A stretch of DNA of 64,000 nucleotides from Phragmites australis (Eukaryota > Streptophyta > Magnoliopsida > Poales > Poaceae), in contig NC_084921.1 in assembly GCF_958298935.1 (NCBI RefSeq), positions 55,663,001-55,727,000 of the forward strand, in the 5' to 3' direction. Below are positions 1 to 13,093 of the stretch, in pieces. Every line of letters starts with the position of its first letter. The stretch's first letter is position 1. The notes below the pieces were generated by a model, which had not been told where the DNA came from, searched no databases, and worked only from the letters and a program-made list of their open reading frames with translations. A program made the translations under genes and the position numbers.

Positions 1-3000
1 GAAGTGATCTTGAACGCAAGCGAGGGCAATACAGGCACCAGAGACTCCGACTTCAAAAAGGTGGTCGCTGACGGTCTTGTGAATCCTCTGCTCGAGGCCG
101 CCTGCCTCTTCAGAAGCCGCCAAAAACCACTCAATATGTCCGGTCACGGTGTTCCCAGGAGTTAGACGAACCTGAACACCAGCGGACCGAAGCAATGAGT
201 CAAAAGGAGTAAAGGCTCGGCTAAGCTGGTCATAAAAGGCCACTCGCCACTCGTCGCTCTCCCTGGTCATCTGCCCTAGGTCCCTTTGCACCGCGAGCAA
301 ATCCTCCTGACAACAGCGAAGGTAGTCACAGAGTTCCTCTCTCTGCTGGACGCTCTCCCTGGTCACCCACTCGAGATCCCTCTGCGCCGCGAGCAGTTCC
401 TCTCGGCAAGCTAGTCAAGATTCAGGTCAATGACCACACAGGAGTCAGCCAAATACATCTCGCATAGATAACCAGGGACCGTCATGTGGTTCAAGTGACC
501 GGATTAACACACTTTGTGAGTCACTCGGCACATCCACTCGCTCAACCACGAGTCCCAGCTCACTTCCGGCTGACACCCCAAGGGCTCGCTGGTCAGCAGG
601 ATTGTCACCAAGATGGACCGGAGGGACAAACAGAGCCTGGGGGATGATTTGCGCGAGTGCGGGCTCGGTGCGAGTGGATGGTTCAGACACTCCAGGAATT
701 CTACGACCACAGCGAGATAAGCTCATCAGGGAACAAAACACAGAGGTTCCATTCAAATATATTGCAGAACAAAAAACTACAATCTAGCTCATTACTCCTC
801 GGAGGCTTCCACCCGGAAGTTAGACGCCACAAAATCCACGGCTCCTTGGCACTCCCGCCACAGCCTCTCGTCAGCCTCAGGTTCGGCGACCGCGACTCCC
901 TCCCGGACAAGGTCCAGGTTGAAGCTGGGATCGCAACTGTGGTAGCACTGGAAGATGTACTCCGCGGTTGACCTGACCGCCATCGCCACGTCCTCGGCCC
1001 CTCTCACCACCAGAATTGCTGGGAGCTCGGAGAAGTTCTCCGCCAACACCATGGTGGCATATGCCCCGGCTCGTGCGGTGTGGCTGTCCTTGGGCTCAGT
1101 GGCTCCCATCCCGAGACTCCTCAAGGGAGCTGCGAGCAGCTTGAAGGCGTCCTGAAGTATACGGAGGGTGGTACACTCATCCTCCTGGAGCTGGGAGTGC
1201 TCGGCGGAAAGCGCAGCTTTCTCCCACTGGAGCTCGCCAAACCGCCACTGTAGCGAGCGTCCGGCCTCCCTCTCTTGGGCCAGCTGTCTCTCTAGCTCGA
1301 CGCACCAGCTAGTCGCCGTATCCCTCTCCTCGACCAGCTTACGAATGGAGGCAGGGATACGGCCGACCAAGCCAAGTAGGTCGGTGGCCGGCACGGGCTC
1401 CTCAACTGGTGTCACCGTCGACGCTCCAAGGAGCAAGGCAGGAGCGAATGGAGTGGCCGGTGTGACCTACGGTGGCACCATTGGACGGGCCACGTCGGGG
1501 GCGGCCGGAGCCACCACGGCCCTGTAGCAAATAGCTAGGTTACAAAACCCAGAAGCAAAGATAATTACCAGAATCTGGACTAATCCAGAGCAAACTTACA
1601 GAGGCAACGACGGGCTAAGCATGAGTCTACTCCTCACAAACCCGTCAGGCCCGCCGGTCGGGGAGGTCAGCCTTAGTGTAAGGCCACCAGCACTCGGGGT
1701 CCCGCGAGCGCGTTTGGACGCCTCTGCGGTGGGCGAATCATCCTTCGGCCTTTTGCCACGCTGTGTGGGCATGAGGGTTAAGATGGACTGGTCGGCGCCC
1801 ATCTGATCGTAGGGTGGCTAGTCGAACCCAACCGGGTCGAGCGGCGCCTGGGCTGGTCGAATCCGGTCACCACTCGCCAGGTCACGACCAGTCTGGTCAG
1901 GGCACCACTGGTCGGCCTCCTCCTGGCTGACGCCAGTTGCGGGACCACCAACCGCAACCATCACTTGGCCCGGGGCGGGCTGGCTGCCGCCAGCGCGACC
2001 TGATTGGCTGGCTTCGTGACTGGGCTGGCGGGTGTCCAAGGCAACAGTGGGCGATGGGGAGGGATGCAACATCTCACGTTCGATCTCCCAGATGAGCCCC
2101 TCGACCTCATCGGCTATCGGTCGCAGGACGTCCACCTCGGGGAGATGCTGAAAGGAACTCGGATCATGAGACCCGGAACACAAAAAAAGGGCCTACGAAA
2201 GGGAAATCCCGTGGAGATGCTGAGATATACTTGTCGGACTCGTGCCCTATCCGGCGAGGGGAGCTCGCACGGAGGGCCACCTTTCCTAGCGACCACTGCC
2301 ATCAGCGATCGGACCCGCAGGTTGATGACCTCATCGTGAAGATCTGATTAGAGGAAATAAGATGTCAGCCTGACCAGCACCTAAATCATCAATAAGATTG
2401 CGATGGGGTTACCTGCGGCACTCTCCTGAGTGCTATCATCACTCCCAGTGTACAGGTATCCCGGGTGTGCTCTCCGCCGCAGGGGACACAGCCGACGCTT
2501 GATGAAGTCGTGGACAACGTCCGACCCGGACAGACCGCTTTCTGCGAGTGCCTTCACCTAGCCGGCGAGGGACGCCAGCTCCACAGTAGGCATGGGAGAG
2601 CTCGCCTAGCTCTCCGCTAGGCGCGCCGGCGCCTCTGGCACGTGGAGGTTGTCCAAGGAATCGTCGGCCGTGAGGTAGAACCATTCGTCCCTCCAGCCCG
2701 ATCACGATGAATTGAGGTTCATCTCCAGATAGGAGCTCGCGATGCCGTCCCGAAGACGAAAGCCGCAGCTCCCGGTGGCCGGCCCGGGCTGCACCCTGGC
2801 CGTATAGTAGAATCGGAAGAGATCGAGACATGGCTCAATCCCAATGAAGTTTTTGCACATTTGAGCGAAGACGCTCAACATGACGATGGAGTTAGGGTTG
2901 AGGTGGAGGTGGCAGATGTCGTAAAATGAGATGATGGTGGTAAAAAATTCGGAGAAGGCGGGGACGAGGCCCGCCAGGAAGAACGAGGCAAAAATCATGA

Positions 3001-3295
3001 TCTCCCCTGGGTGAGGGGCATGGACATCCCCTCCTAGACGGTATTCGGAGGAAAGGCGGCGCGGAAGCAGGTGATTCTCGCACATTTGCTTCAGCTTTGC
3101 GGTCGTACACTTGGATTTGGGGAAATCGGCCTCTTTTCCGGTGCGCGGCGTCTTGGGAGCACAATGAAGGTTTCTTGCAAGGATGTTGGGGAGAGTTTGA
3201 AGGTAATGGGCTTTGGTGTAGGAGTTTTGGAGTGCGAAGAGGTCTCAGGGAGTCCAAGTCCTCTCACTTATAAGGTCGAGGCGATGGTGTGAGCG
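1..3295 (-). pseudogene. Antisense ORF (aORF) of a Tat-type Ty3/Gypsy element, decayed copy
   Basis: Seen: reading leftward, an N-terminal domain at about 3160-2700 contains FPKSKCTTAKL, FFLAGLVPAFSEFFTTIISF and YDICHLHLNPNSIVML. This is the 'putative gypsy type transposon' domain (Pfam PF04195, Transposase_28). A coiled-coil-like stretch with many Glu, Gln, Leu and Arg follows at 1436-792, and a C-terminal part reaches base 1. The order matches the plus-strand copy at 9553-16620 piece by piece. The frame is broken several times between 2700 and 1440, and no ATG is visible before the first domain, so it is a relic. Known: Tat-clade elements carry such ORFs antisense, between pol and the 3' LTR, so this element's pol should lie left of the window on the plus strand. 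Its function is unknown. The right end is cut off near 3295 before any LTR appears. Confidence 0.8.
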
Positions 3296-3304
3296 AGTGG
3301 ACTT

Positions 3305-3412
3305 GTTGTTGGCTTTAGCACTTACCTTACTCACCACAGCTATGAAGGTATTCGGCTCGCCTTACCATTAGATCGGTATGTGGTGAGTAAGGTAAGTGCT
3401 AAAGCCAACAAC
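3305..3412. repeat. Perfect 33-nt inverted repeat (hairpin) at an element junction
   Basis: Bases 3305-3337 are the exact reverse complement of 3380-3412, with a 42-nt spacer. The right arm belongs to a long LTR that recurs at about 46345-46905. The left arm replaces what should lie upstream in that LTR. The palindrome therefore sits exactly where the LTR is truncated. Confidence 0.9.
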
Positions 3413-5128
3413 CCCGACGATCGACCTTAAACGATGCAAGCGGTCTATGGTGCTCGGGTTTCCTCTCCCGACCTGCCCCCTGGACTTTCCACCGAGGCAG
3501 ACGACACCCCTAACACCGCCCACATCTCATCTCATACTCACCACTCACCAACCATACCATCACCAATAACATGTAATTGTAAACAGTAGTAGATCCTATC
3601 CTCGCGAATAACGGAGAACGCCGTCGTTCGACTTCTACCGAAATACCTAAGCATTGCTAAGCATAGCGAAGACCTTTAGACATCGACATCACATCTAGGC
3701 TTCAAGGAACATACATGAACTCATGATCAAGGTATAAGAATGCAACGGCATAGGTTCTACCCAAGGGTACCCGACACATGCATACATACATAAGCATAGA
3801 TAACACTTTAGACTTTCAAATTAACACGGTGCAATATGATAGATGCTTGCCTTGCTGCCCTGTATTACAAGGGTACGGTGCGACGGGATTCCCTTCGGCC
3901 TCTGGAATCGACGGATCATCGGTCACTATAAGACATACACGCGTGCAATGCATAAATATATGAACAAATGTAGGTGCATGAAAATATGCGAGTTCTAGCA
4001 ATGGTAGAGCGCCAAGACTCAATTACATATGTAAAAAATCGCTAAAGTGTTAGGGTTCCGAAGTTTGAAACCCTAAACAAGCAACCCTAACTCACCTTAA
4101 CTTTTGTGTACTGGCGGTCAGACCGGCCTCTTGTGGCTGTCAGATCGCCAAAACTCAGTAGGTTTTGTCCCTTGGCGGTCAGACCACCCTATGGCGGTCA
4201 GACCGGCCTAATGGGTGGTTGGACCATCACAACTCAGTGGCAAAATGACCCTGGGGGTCAGACCACCGGCCATCTGGCGGTCGGACCGCCCCATGGCGAC
4301 AGAACCCCTTTTTAAAACTCTAGACTTTTGAGGGGCCGCCGACGGAGATTTCGGCGAAAACTTCGAAAACGGTTTGGACTAAAATAACTCTAGGACGTAT
4401 GTGAATGTTTCACGTGGATGTTTGGACAACATCCATGGCCCAAACGTGTAGAACCCATAAAGTAGATCTATAACTGGAAAAGTGGGGTTCCGTGGCGAAA
4501 AATCAGATGCCGACCGATTCGACGGACAAAAATACGGAAAGAGAGTATCAGGATGATCACCTTGTTGTTGGCGAACTTTCTAGAGGATCACTTCTCCGCT
4601 GGAAAGCTCCAAACTCCGGATCCGGCTTCCGGAAGGTTGGCGTGCCTAGGGGGAAGAAAAATGGTGAATACCGGCTCGAATCTTTCGAAATGGCGAAAAC
4701 CAAATGGATGGATGAGTAGCTCTCGAGCGTGTGGTCATAATGGTACCATATGCATACCTTCAATCCCTCTCTAGAGCTCGGATTTGAGAAGAAATGGAGA
4801 GAGGGCTTGAGAGAGAGAGGGAGAGGGAGAGGGGGAGCTCCCAGCTGCTGCTGCACGTGTGGGAGTGAGGGAGGAGAGAGAGGGAGCAGGTGAGCTGCTC
4901 CTTTTGGAGTGGAGAAGGTGTGGGGCCAGATGGGTCCCACATGTAAGTGAAAAGGGTCCATTTTCGCTGCGAATTCAATCCTTTTCTCTCCCGGATTTCT
5001 TTCTCTCATCCAAATGATTTCAAACGAATTGCATTAGTATTCCGAATTATAATTACGCAAAATTAAACATAATACTTAAAAAGCATGGTTATGCTTAATT
5101 GTGTGATTAAGAATTTTGGGACGTGACA
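3338..5128. mobile_element. 5'-truncated long LTR
   Basis: Non-coding sequence ending in ...TTTTGGGACGTGACA at 5128, the CA-type terminus seen in other long LTRs here (26459, 31100). Bases about 3340-3860 match about 46345-46905, an independent copy inside the MULE. The left end is lost at the hairpin junction. ORFs in this interval are low-complexity and do not resemble any family I recognise. The piece at 5129 onward belongs to another LTR family, so this element probably inserted there before the left sides of both were deleted. Confidence 0.65.
4108..4300. repeat. Degenerate GGCGGTC-NGACC motif cluster inside the LTR
   Basis: About eight imperfect copies of a self-complementary motif (GGCGGTCAGACC / GGCGGTCGGACCGCC) lie within 190 bases, spaced irregularly by AT-richer text. 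Each near-palindromic copy could fold or bind a dimeric factor. It is located in the upstream half of the truncated LTR. Confidence 0.7.
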
Positions 5129-5476
5129 GCAAGCCGGGCAATCCAGACACGACGTGTGGTTGATACGGCGGGCGTCGCAGTGCAGACTTATCCGATGACG
5201 ATATCTGAGGTCGATCTTAAAGATAGACGTGGGCTGTTTTGTTGAGCCCACATGTAAAGGATCCAGCCCCTCTGATATATAAAGGAGGGATATCTCTTGT
5301 AAAAGGGGGTGTTGAATAAGATACACAGGACGTAGGGTCATTACATTACAGGGGGCCTGAACCTGGATAACCATTTGTGTTCTTAGTATACAAACACACG
5401 AGCACACTCAGGACACGAATCACGCGCCCATCGTCCAGTATACCCCGGAATCACCGTCAGGTATTCGCCCCCGACA
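5129..5476 (+). mobile_element. 3' fragment of a TGTCGG...CCGACA LTR
   Basis: It matches the right part of the solo LTR at 12185-13093 (from about 12568 on): the GCCGGGCAATCCAG start, the CTCTGATATATAAA TATA region and the terminal CCCCCGACA. It has only one copy of the TATA-containing segment that is duplicated at 12686-13045. The TATA box direction gives plus orientation. The left part is missing, cut where the neighbouring LTR ends. Confidence 0.75.
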
Positions 5477-6448
5477 ACATATGACTTGGATATTAAGCAA
5501 TCCTAGCGATAAGATGGAATTTAATCCTATCTTACAATAACAACCAAATCCTTATGTATCCTATACCATATACTCTAACAGTTTTGTCAAGAAACTCGTA
5601 CATTTGAGTTGAGGAACATGAATTATAGCCAAAAAAAAGGCATGAAAATTAGCTTCACAATCGCTGACGGTGCTGTCCAAGATGAAGCTGGATGCTAACG
5701 ACCTGAAGGTGCTCTGTGGTGGGTACGTAGTTCGAGTTGGAGGATGGCCTCTTGCTGTGGCAGGATCCCAGTATGGGCCTCCATTGACGCCATCATTTTG
5801 CAGCGGCTCGTTCTTGTTTCGGATCATCGGAATTAGGCCATTTTTTCGAATAAGATTGAAATTATATTAAACATGAAAAATATACGTCTCCTTACATATT
5901 GGTTCGCTGAGAAATAAAGAAATTACAATGACAGTATAACCAGATCCTCTTCCTCACATCCGGTAACCTTCTACTTTCTTCATCTTGCCCCACATCAGCT
6001 GAACAAAGCATATCGTCATAATCGGAGCAAAAAACTTGCACCAACTCTGACAAGGAACTCTAACCCTTGGATTGTCGCAAATAGCCAATGCCTCGAATTC
6101 ACTATCAAGACACATCTGAGACTCTGAACGAACATCAGTGGTATCCTTGCCGAAAGAGGTAAATGATAAAATATGCCGTCACCTTCCTCGGATTCATCGG
6201 ATCTAGTAGCCTAGAAACAAAATCCACGATTGACGGCGATGAAGCCGTCAACTCGGAACAACAACCCACATAAAGGGGATGATAAAGTTCTCTGACCCTA
6301 CATGGTTGCCGTCGTCGGAGAAGATGTCACCGTCGCAGGAAAGGAGGTGGAGGAACATAACCCTACATAGTTGATGCAACACTGCAACTACCATGGGGAC
6401 TGTAGCAAAGCGTGCTTTTATTAGAGGAAAAATAAATCCTACTAGTAG
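5477..6448. other. Unassigned single-copy-like stretch
   Basis: No intact gene is visible. On the minus strand, about 6160-5955 reads as a short Cys/Trp-containing stretch (CQSWCKFFAPIMTICFV), and 5827-5561 is an 88-codon ORF. I recognise neither. They could be remains of a gene split by the insertion at 6454-26459, but splice structure and homology cannot be judged here. Confidence 0.25.
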
Positions 6449-8381
6449 ATCTATGAAGCGCCCTGGATCATTCCAGTGCTTAAAATTTTATTATACTAGT
6501 CCATGAATCAGTCGTTGGTAATACAAGTCTTACAACAGATGATATTATAGTCATACAACAAACAGAATGGTGAAATAAATTCACCAAGCTATTAATACAT
6601 AAAGGGCTCCATAAAGGCTCATGAGCAACATAATCCAAATCACCAGAGCGCACAGCAGGGTCAGCATGGGGACATGCCACACCACAGGCAACTCGGGTGC
6701 GGACGCGACCAAGAATTATTCATCAGCCTCACCGTCGACGTCGGTGAAGTCCGGATCTTCCTCTGAAATCATAAGCAAGGGTGAGTACAAACGTAGTCAG
6801 TAAGTCCCAACCCTTGCCCTATATTAAGGGGTATAAATACATACATACAATATTAACAAGGGTACGGCTATAAGTTAAATTTTGCGGAACTGCCAAGTTT
6901 TCACATGCAAGGGTTTATTTTCATAAGGCGAGTTCTGTGAAAAAATATTATTGTTATTAAATGAAGGAGGTGTTCTGCCGTGGTGGAAGGTCGCCAGGGT
7001 CCAAGTTTTAATGTTACCAGACACTCCGTCTATGGCAACCCACGGCATACTGCCGGACTTATTTCCGAAAATGGGCACACCTTGCCCACTCACACTCCAA
7101 GGGAAATGCATGCAACACATGCTAGTTGTTGTGACCGAACTGTAGTTCGTCTGTGACCGTGGATATGACTATTCGAATAGTTTTACTTCTGCAAAGTGGT
7201 ACACTTTACCCACAAGCTGAGTTTGGCAACATACCACTGTCATGACAGCGCGTCTCAACAAAGCCATTACCCACCTCAGCATCATCCCACTAGTCACCTA
7301 CGGGAGCTAAACAGGGGTTCCTGACCTACAAACTAGGTCTCCAACTGGGTTGAAAAGCCTGCACCTGCTCCTTGGCCTCCTATTGTATTCCTGCCTCCGG
7401 ATGACTAGTAGACTAGCTAGTGGGGTTTAGACTAAGTCCTGCCGCATACAAGGTCAAGTGGCTATAATTTGAAGACTAGGTAAGATGTCACACCAACTCA
7501 GTCCTTAATCGAGGCAAGACCAACATCTCCGCATTAAACCTGCCACACAGGTAGCACTTAAACTCCCAATGCATTCCCAACGGGAACCATGATTTGCCCT
7601 AGCTCTAACAGGTTCTCTTTTGTTATTAGTTGTTTGGTAATTCTTCCCATCCCGATAACCCACACATCAACAAAGCACCACATTTTACACACAGTTTGCA
7701 AAACTAATTATGATAAATCATGAAATAACAGTGTAATACACCGTCCTAAGCATGCTAGTAGCAAATGGTTCGTCTTAGCGTAATTAATATTGCCGAGACA
7801 GTAATTCTAGGGTTACCAAGGTTATATTCAAGTCAAAAGCAATCAGGCTAGCTAATCTAAAATAGGACATAACTAGGTCAACAATTTAAATTATGCTGAT
7901 AAGTAATACTTTATGCAATTATTTGGTGAAAAAATGGCTGCTACGGGTTATGGTGATAAAATCCGGGTTCAATATGATCAACGAGGGAAAACGGATCGAG
8001 ACTTGCCTACGTTGAAGTCCTCGAGAGGGTCCTACTCGAAGTCCTGCGTTCCCTGCTCCTCCTCTTTCTCGAATGCTCCGGTCTCTAAAGCGTGGCATAC
8101 AACAAACAAATAAATACAAACACAAATACAAATAGACTCCAAAAATTATGAAACTGATGAGAATAGATAGACCTTGAATTTAGATGAATATTGGTGAAAG
8201 AATTGTCGAATTTAGAGCTGAAACGGAGGAGAAATGAGCTTCTGAAAATTAAATCTCAAAAAAGAAAAAGGGCATTTTTCTTTTTCTGGAATTTTTTGTT
8301 GGGCTTGGTACTGTGCTATTGGGCTGATACTGTTCATTGGGCTGGTTTTTGGGAGATGGGCCAACACTGTGCGAATGGGCC

Positions 8382-9102
8382 TGTCGGGGGTGGATCCCTG
8401 ATAATAAATTAGGGGTATGCCGGACGACGGGTGCGTGATCTACATTTCTTAAGGATATATGTGTGTGTGCGAAACGGACTCAAAACACCAAGGTTATCCA
8501 GTTTCAAGCCTCCCGCGGGATAATAGCCCTACGGCATGTGTATTCTTTGATGAAGAATATGAATCGATCTCCTCCTCGCTCAGACTTCCTCTCCCCTTTA
8601 TACACTAGAGGAAAGATGTACATACAAATGGATCGTGCCAAAACAGGAGTCAGGCCTACGCCTGATGATGCCTAGCTAGAAATAGCCCATCATTATGGTG
8701 GATGCGCACGCACGACACGCCCCGGTCATCCTGCTCGCCCCGTCTTATCACCGAACGCCATTGTCATCACCTGTTAGGCCATCTAATAGCATTAAAGGCT
8801 GCGGGACGGGTCACTGCGGCAACTCGCCGCACCACGACCGAGCCCGCCGAAAGGGACTGCCTGGGGAAGGAAAACACACTTGAGTGGATTGCATTAAATA
8901 AGACTTGACTGGTTAGGTGAGTATCTGCCCTGCGACTAGCAAAACTTGGTCGCAGGGTTTTCCCCCGCGACCAAGGGGCTGGTCGCACGAGCCCTGTCCT
9001 GGTCGCGAGGTGGGTCCACGGTCTTTGAAATATCTTCGGCCAGCTGGCAGTCGGTGGTGCGGGCCCTCTTGGCAGGGCACCCCCTTACCCATTACACCGA
9101 CA
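8382..9102 (-). repeat. 3' LTR of the Tat Gypsy element
   Basis: 721 bp, with TGTCGG ... CCGACA ends forming a 6-bp inverted repeat. It aligns throughout with 24875-25650. The TATA-like region, read on the minus strand, lies around 8600. It has only a short TG run near 8460, whereas its partner has 36 TG units. Confidence 0.9.
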
Positions 9103-9121
9103 GTAGCCCCAAAGCTTCCTC
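9103..9121 (-). other. Polypurine tract next to the 3' LTR
   Basis: On the minus strand, AGGAAGCTTTGGGGCTAC directly precedes the LTR start TGTCGG. A G-rich tract ending in GGGGCTAC before TGT is typical of grass Gypsy elements. This supports the minus orientation. Confidence 0.7.
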
Positions 9122-12100
9122 ACGGACGTGGTCGCGGCACACTGTATGGTCGTGGTCGAGTCTGGTCACACCAGTTGGGCCCCGGGTGATCAAAGTTCAC
9201 ACAGGGAGTGGTCGTCGATGCCGCCCGTTTTAATGCTTGGAGCAGAACACCACGTCATGAGGGGAGGTTAAACATCCGGAGAGAGAGAGAATGTGGGAGA
9301 CAGAACGTGGGAGGGAGAGACATTAATTGTCCCCAAAATAGAGGGAGTTTTGGTTCCCCACGCGCGCCCTTTCGATTTTCGCGCGGTTTGGGCTCTACGA
9401 CGGTTGGGGTACCACGACGTCCCTTTAAATTGGTACGCCAAGGACTCCCCCCGAATCTTATCGTCACCTCCTTTAGCCTCAAAATCCTTGCGCTCAGAGC
9501 CCTTCGTCTCCGCCACCGTTCTCGCCCTCACCACGTCCCTTTCTGTCGTCCGATGGCGTGCACCAGTAGCGAGCCCGCCTTCCCCAAGTCCAAGTGCGAC
9601 ACGGCGAGGCTGCGAGAGATGTACGATGTTGGCCTTCTCACCCACCACCTGTCTTCCGGGTATCGCACCGGGGAGAGCGTGCCCGCTCCCCGCAAGGGGG
9701 CGATTGTGATGTTCGTGTCTTTTTTCCTGGTCGGCCTCGTGCCACCCTTCTCCAAGTTTTTCACCACCGTCATTTCCTTTTATGACATCTGCCACCTCCA
9801 TCTTAACCCCAACTCTATTCTCATGATGAGCATCTTTGCTCATCTGTGTGAGAATTTCGTCGGGGTTGCGCCATGCCTTGACCTCTTCCGTTGCTTTTCT
9901 ACTTGCCAGTCGCTGATCGGTCCGACCACCGGGAGTTGCGGATTTTGCCTCCGTGGGCTCCTACATCGACGTGGGCCTCAAGTCATCGCGCTCAGGGTGG
10001 TGGGAGGAGTGGTTCTACCTATCGTTGGATGACTCCTTGGATAACCTTCGTGTGCCCAGTGCACCGGTGTAGCTCATAGAGAACTGGGCGAGTTTGCCTA
10101 CGACCACCACGGAGCTATAGATCTTGGCCCGACGGAATGGCCAGCTTCGAGTGGCCGAGCTGACGGGGTCGGGGGTCGTCCGCGATTTCATCAAGCGCTA
10201 GTTGTGCCCCCTTCGGAGGCGCGCACACCCGGTGTTTCTGTACTGTGGGCCGAGCGATGCCACCCGTGAGAGCCTTACAAGTAACACCGACGTCGTTTCC
10301 TTGGCGTCACTTCTTTTGACAAGTGAGCAACCTCTTACTTTCTCTAATTTGCCCAGATCTGAGTGACGAGGCCATTGACTTGCAGGTCCGGAACCTGATG
10401 TCGGCTGCCCTGACGATAGGGGGTACCCCGACGGAGCGTTTCCGTTGAGCGACCTCATCCCAGCGGAGAGAGCACGACTTAGATTGGTTAGTTTGCCATT
10501 TCCCAAATTCCCTCCCTCGAGCCGTCTCATGGGTTTAGATTTTCATGATTGGGGCCATTGCAGGGCCTCCTTGAGGTTGACGTCCTGCGCTCGATCATTG
10601 ACGAGGTTTTTCCTACCCCCAACCCATCCGGTCGCGCCCCCGACCAGACAGGTCATGGCGATGGCAAAACTGCTCGGGGCCACACCATGACAACAGGCGA
10701 AGGCCCTACAGGTGGTGTTGGTCAGTAGGGGGACGCCCAGTCCCGCCTCGAGACAACTGGGGGTCACCAGACCGCTGCTCGCCAGACCTCTACGCATGGG
10801 GAGATGAGGCCGGCAAAGGAAACAGCGTCCGCGAAGGTGTCTAAACGCCCCCGAGGGACCCCGCCTCCCCGTAGCTCGACGACAGTCATGACCTCCCCGC
10901 CAGGCCAACGCAGTGGCTTTACGAGGACGAGGGTTGTCCTAACTCCTCCATCCATGCAGTAAGTCCTTTGGTTAGGCGTAAATGTTTTTGAGTTCTTTCT
11001 TGACTCCGTGATGTGTGCTCGCTGCAAGTCCTCAACCCTGCTGTCGAGACCGGTTCAAGAAACAAACTAATCTTATCTATGTGCTGAGCCTATAAATCAA
11101 TCTCAACACATAGTGACTTCATTGATGATAAATATTACAATATCCATACTTAATCGAATTAACCGTCTTACAAAAGTGACCTTCAAGGGTCGAAGAACCA
11201 AATAAACTGCAGCGGAACTATACGAACTACGAAGACTCTAATCCTTTACGACTCTTCCACAGGCATCATCGATGTAGAAAGCAACTTAGAACGATTCACC
11301 TTCAGCGTACTCCTCGATACCTTCTCCAACTGAGTATTTGGTGATAGTAAGAGTGAGCACTTGTCGTACTCAGCAAGTTGTGAAGAAAATAGTATGCATA
11401 TGAAGGCTTTAACAAGAATATGGCTAAATGGCTCCTTTGCGTAAAATATCATTTAAGTAAAAACATTTGAAAAACAATAATAATTAAGTGAATAACAAAC
11501 CACCTCAAGATTCCGTCCGTCTTGACTTAACCAACTAAACAACACATAAACCAAAGTTCCATCCACTAAGGTTGAACCCTCAATCATAGTTCCCACCACT
11601 ATGATTGAATATCCTCAACTATGATTCCCACCATCACAGTTGACCCGACTAATCAAAACATCAAGTTTTAATCATGGTAGGTTTTCAGTGCCGCTCATGA
11701 CCGTGAGCATGGCTGAATATTCAGTTTTAACTCTGCAGAGGTTGTACTTTATCCACAAGATGTTTCATCCTGTTTTGTCGAGCATCTGTTGGCCGACGGA
11801 GAACTCTTACACACTACCGAGGTGTGTGCTAGGAATCCACTACAAAGCCTTTACAATGCCCCCTCTCAGCACATGTCTACCCGCTAAGATTTCACTGCCG
11901 CGTGATTCCACCTCAACAACGGAAGCCCCCTCTTGCACCTTTCGGATCCCAAGACAACGTCCATTCATCGTTCTTCTGTCTGGTCTATACCATGCTGAGA
12001 GTAAGAAAATTACTTAGCTAGGCCCATCCCATACCAGGCTTGTGGTTGTTCTGTAAACACAGAAAGGTCACCCCAAGAACCGGTCCTTAGATTTGAGCAA

Positions 12101-12184
12101 GACTACCACTTTCCCAACCATACATCTCATCATACCACCTGCTCAAATCCCTATACCATGTTGCTACAAAAATTATTCCATCAT

Positions 12185-13093
12185 TGTCGGTGTAAAGGTC
12201 TCGGGGGTCCCCTAGCGGGGTGGCCCACAACGACCAGTCCATACAGTGTTAGCTCCTCTCTGTATCCGACCCCCAGAGCCGCCGCGCGACCAGCCAGCAT
12301 ACCTCGACTACGACTCCGACTACTAGAAGATTTCTCGCGACCAGTCTTCACTGGTCATGGGGCAGGTACTCGTCTGGTCAACTCGGTCTCATTTAATGCC
12401 AGTACTCATGCCGTTTTCCTTCCCCAGACATTTCATTCCTCTAAGGCGGCATGGCCGGCGCAGCGTTACCATGTCCCGTTCTGTGGCATTTATTACCACA
12501 GGACGGGTTCGCAGACACAGCTGACAGATTGACAGGCACGCGTGGGACATCAGCGGTACGGACAGGGCAGGCCGGGCAATCCAGAAGCGATGCGTGGTTG
12601 ATACGGCGGGAGTCGCAGCTCAGACTTATCCGATGACGATAGCTGAGGTCGATCTTCAAGATAGGCGTGGGCTGTTTTGTTGAGCCCACATGTAAAGGAT
12701 CCGGCCCCTCTGATATATAAAAGGGGGATATCTCTTGTAAAAAGGGGTGTTGAATAAGAATACACAGGACGTAGGGTGATTGCGCTACGGGGGGCTTGAA
12801 CCTGAATAACCACTGGTGTTCTTAGTATACAAACACACGAGCACACTTAGGATACGGATCACGCGCCACATGTAAAGGATCCAGCCCCTCTGATATATAA
12901 AGGGGATATCTCTTGTAAAAGGGGGTGTTGAATAAGACTACACATGACGTAGGGTCATTGCCCTACGGGGGGCCTGAACCTGAATAACCACTGGTGTTCT
13001 TAGTATACAAACACACGAGCACACTTAGGACACGGATCACGCGCTCATCGTCCAGTATACCCCGGAATCACTGTCAGGGATTCACCCCCGATA
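12185..13093 (+). mobile_element. Solo LTR, innermost layer of the nest
   Basis: It starts TGTCGGTGTAAAGG and ends CACCCCCGATA. ATCAT flanks it at 12180-12184 and 13094-13098. It is 909 bp with no internal region. Plus orientation follows from the TATATAAA boxes near 12713 and 12893. The truncated relative at 5129-5476 shows the family is present more than once. Confidence 0.85.
12686..13045 (+). repeat. 180-bp tandem duplication carrying the LTR TATA region
   Basis: CCACATGTAAAGGATCC starts at 12686 and again at 12866. Each unit carries GATATATAAA, the GTTGAATAAGA segment and the ACACACGAGCACACTTAGGA segment. The two units differ by scattered substitutions and a small indel, so the duplication is not recent. 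Confidence 0.85.

Noticed and set aside
4557..5009. 150-codon minus-strand ORF
   Set aside because: Inside the truncated LTR. Pro/Leu/Ser-rich low complexity from a GA-rich tract; no domain.
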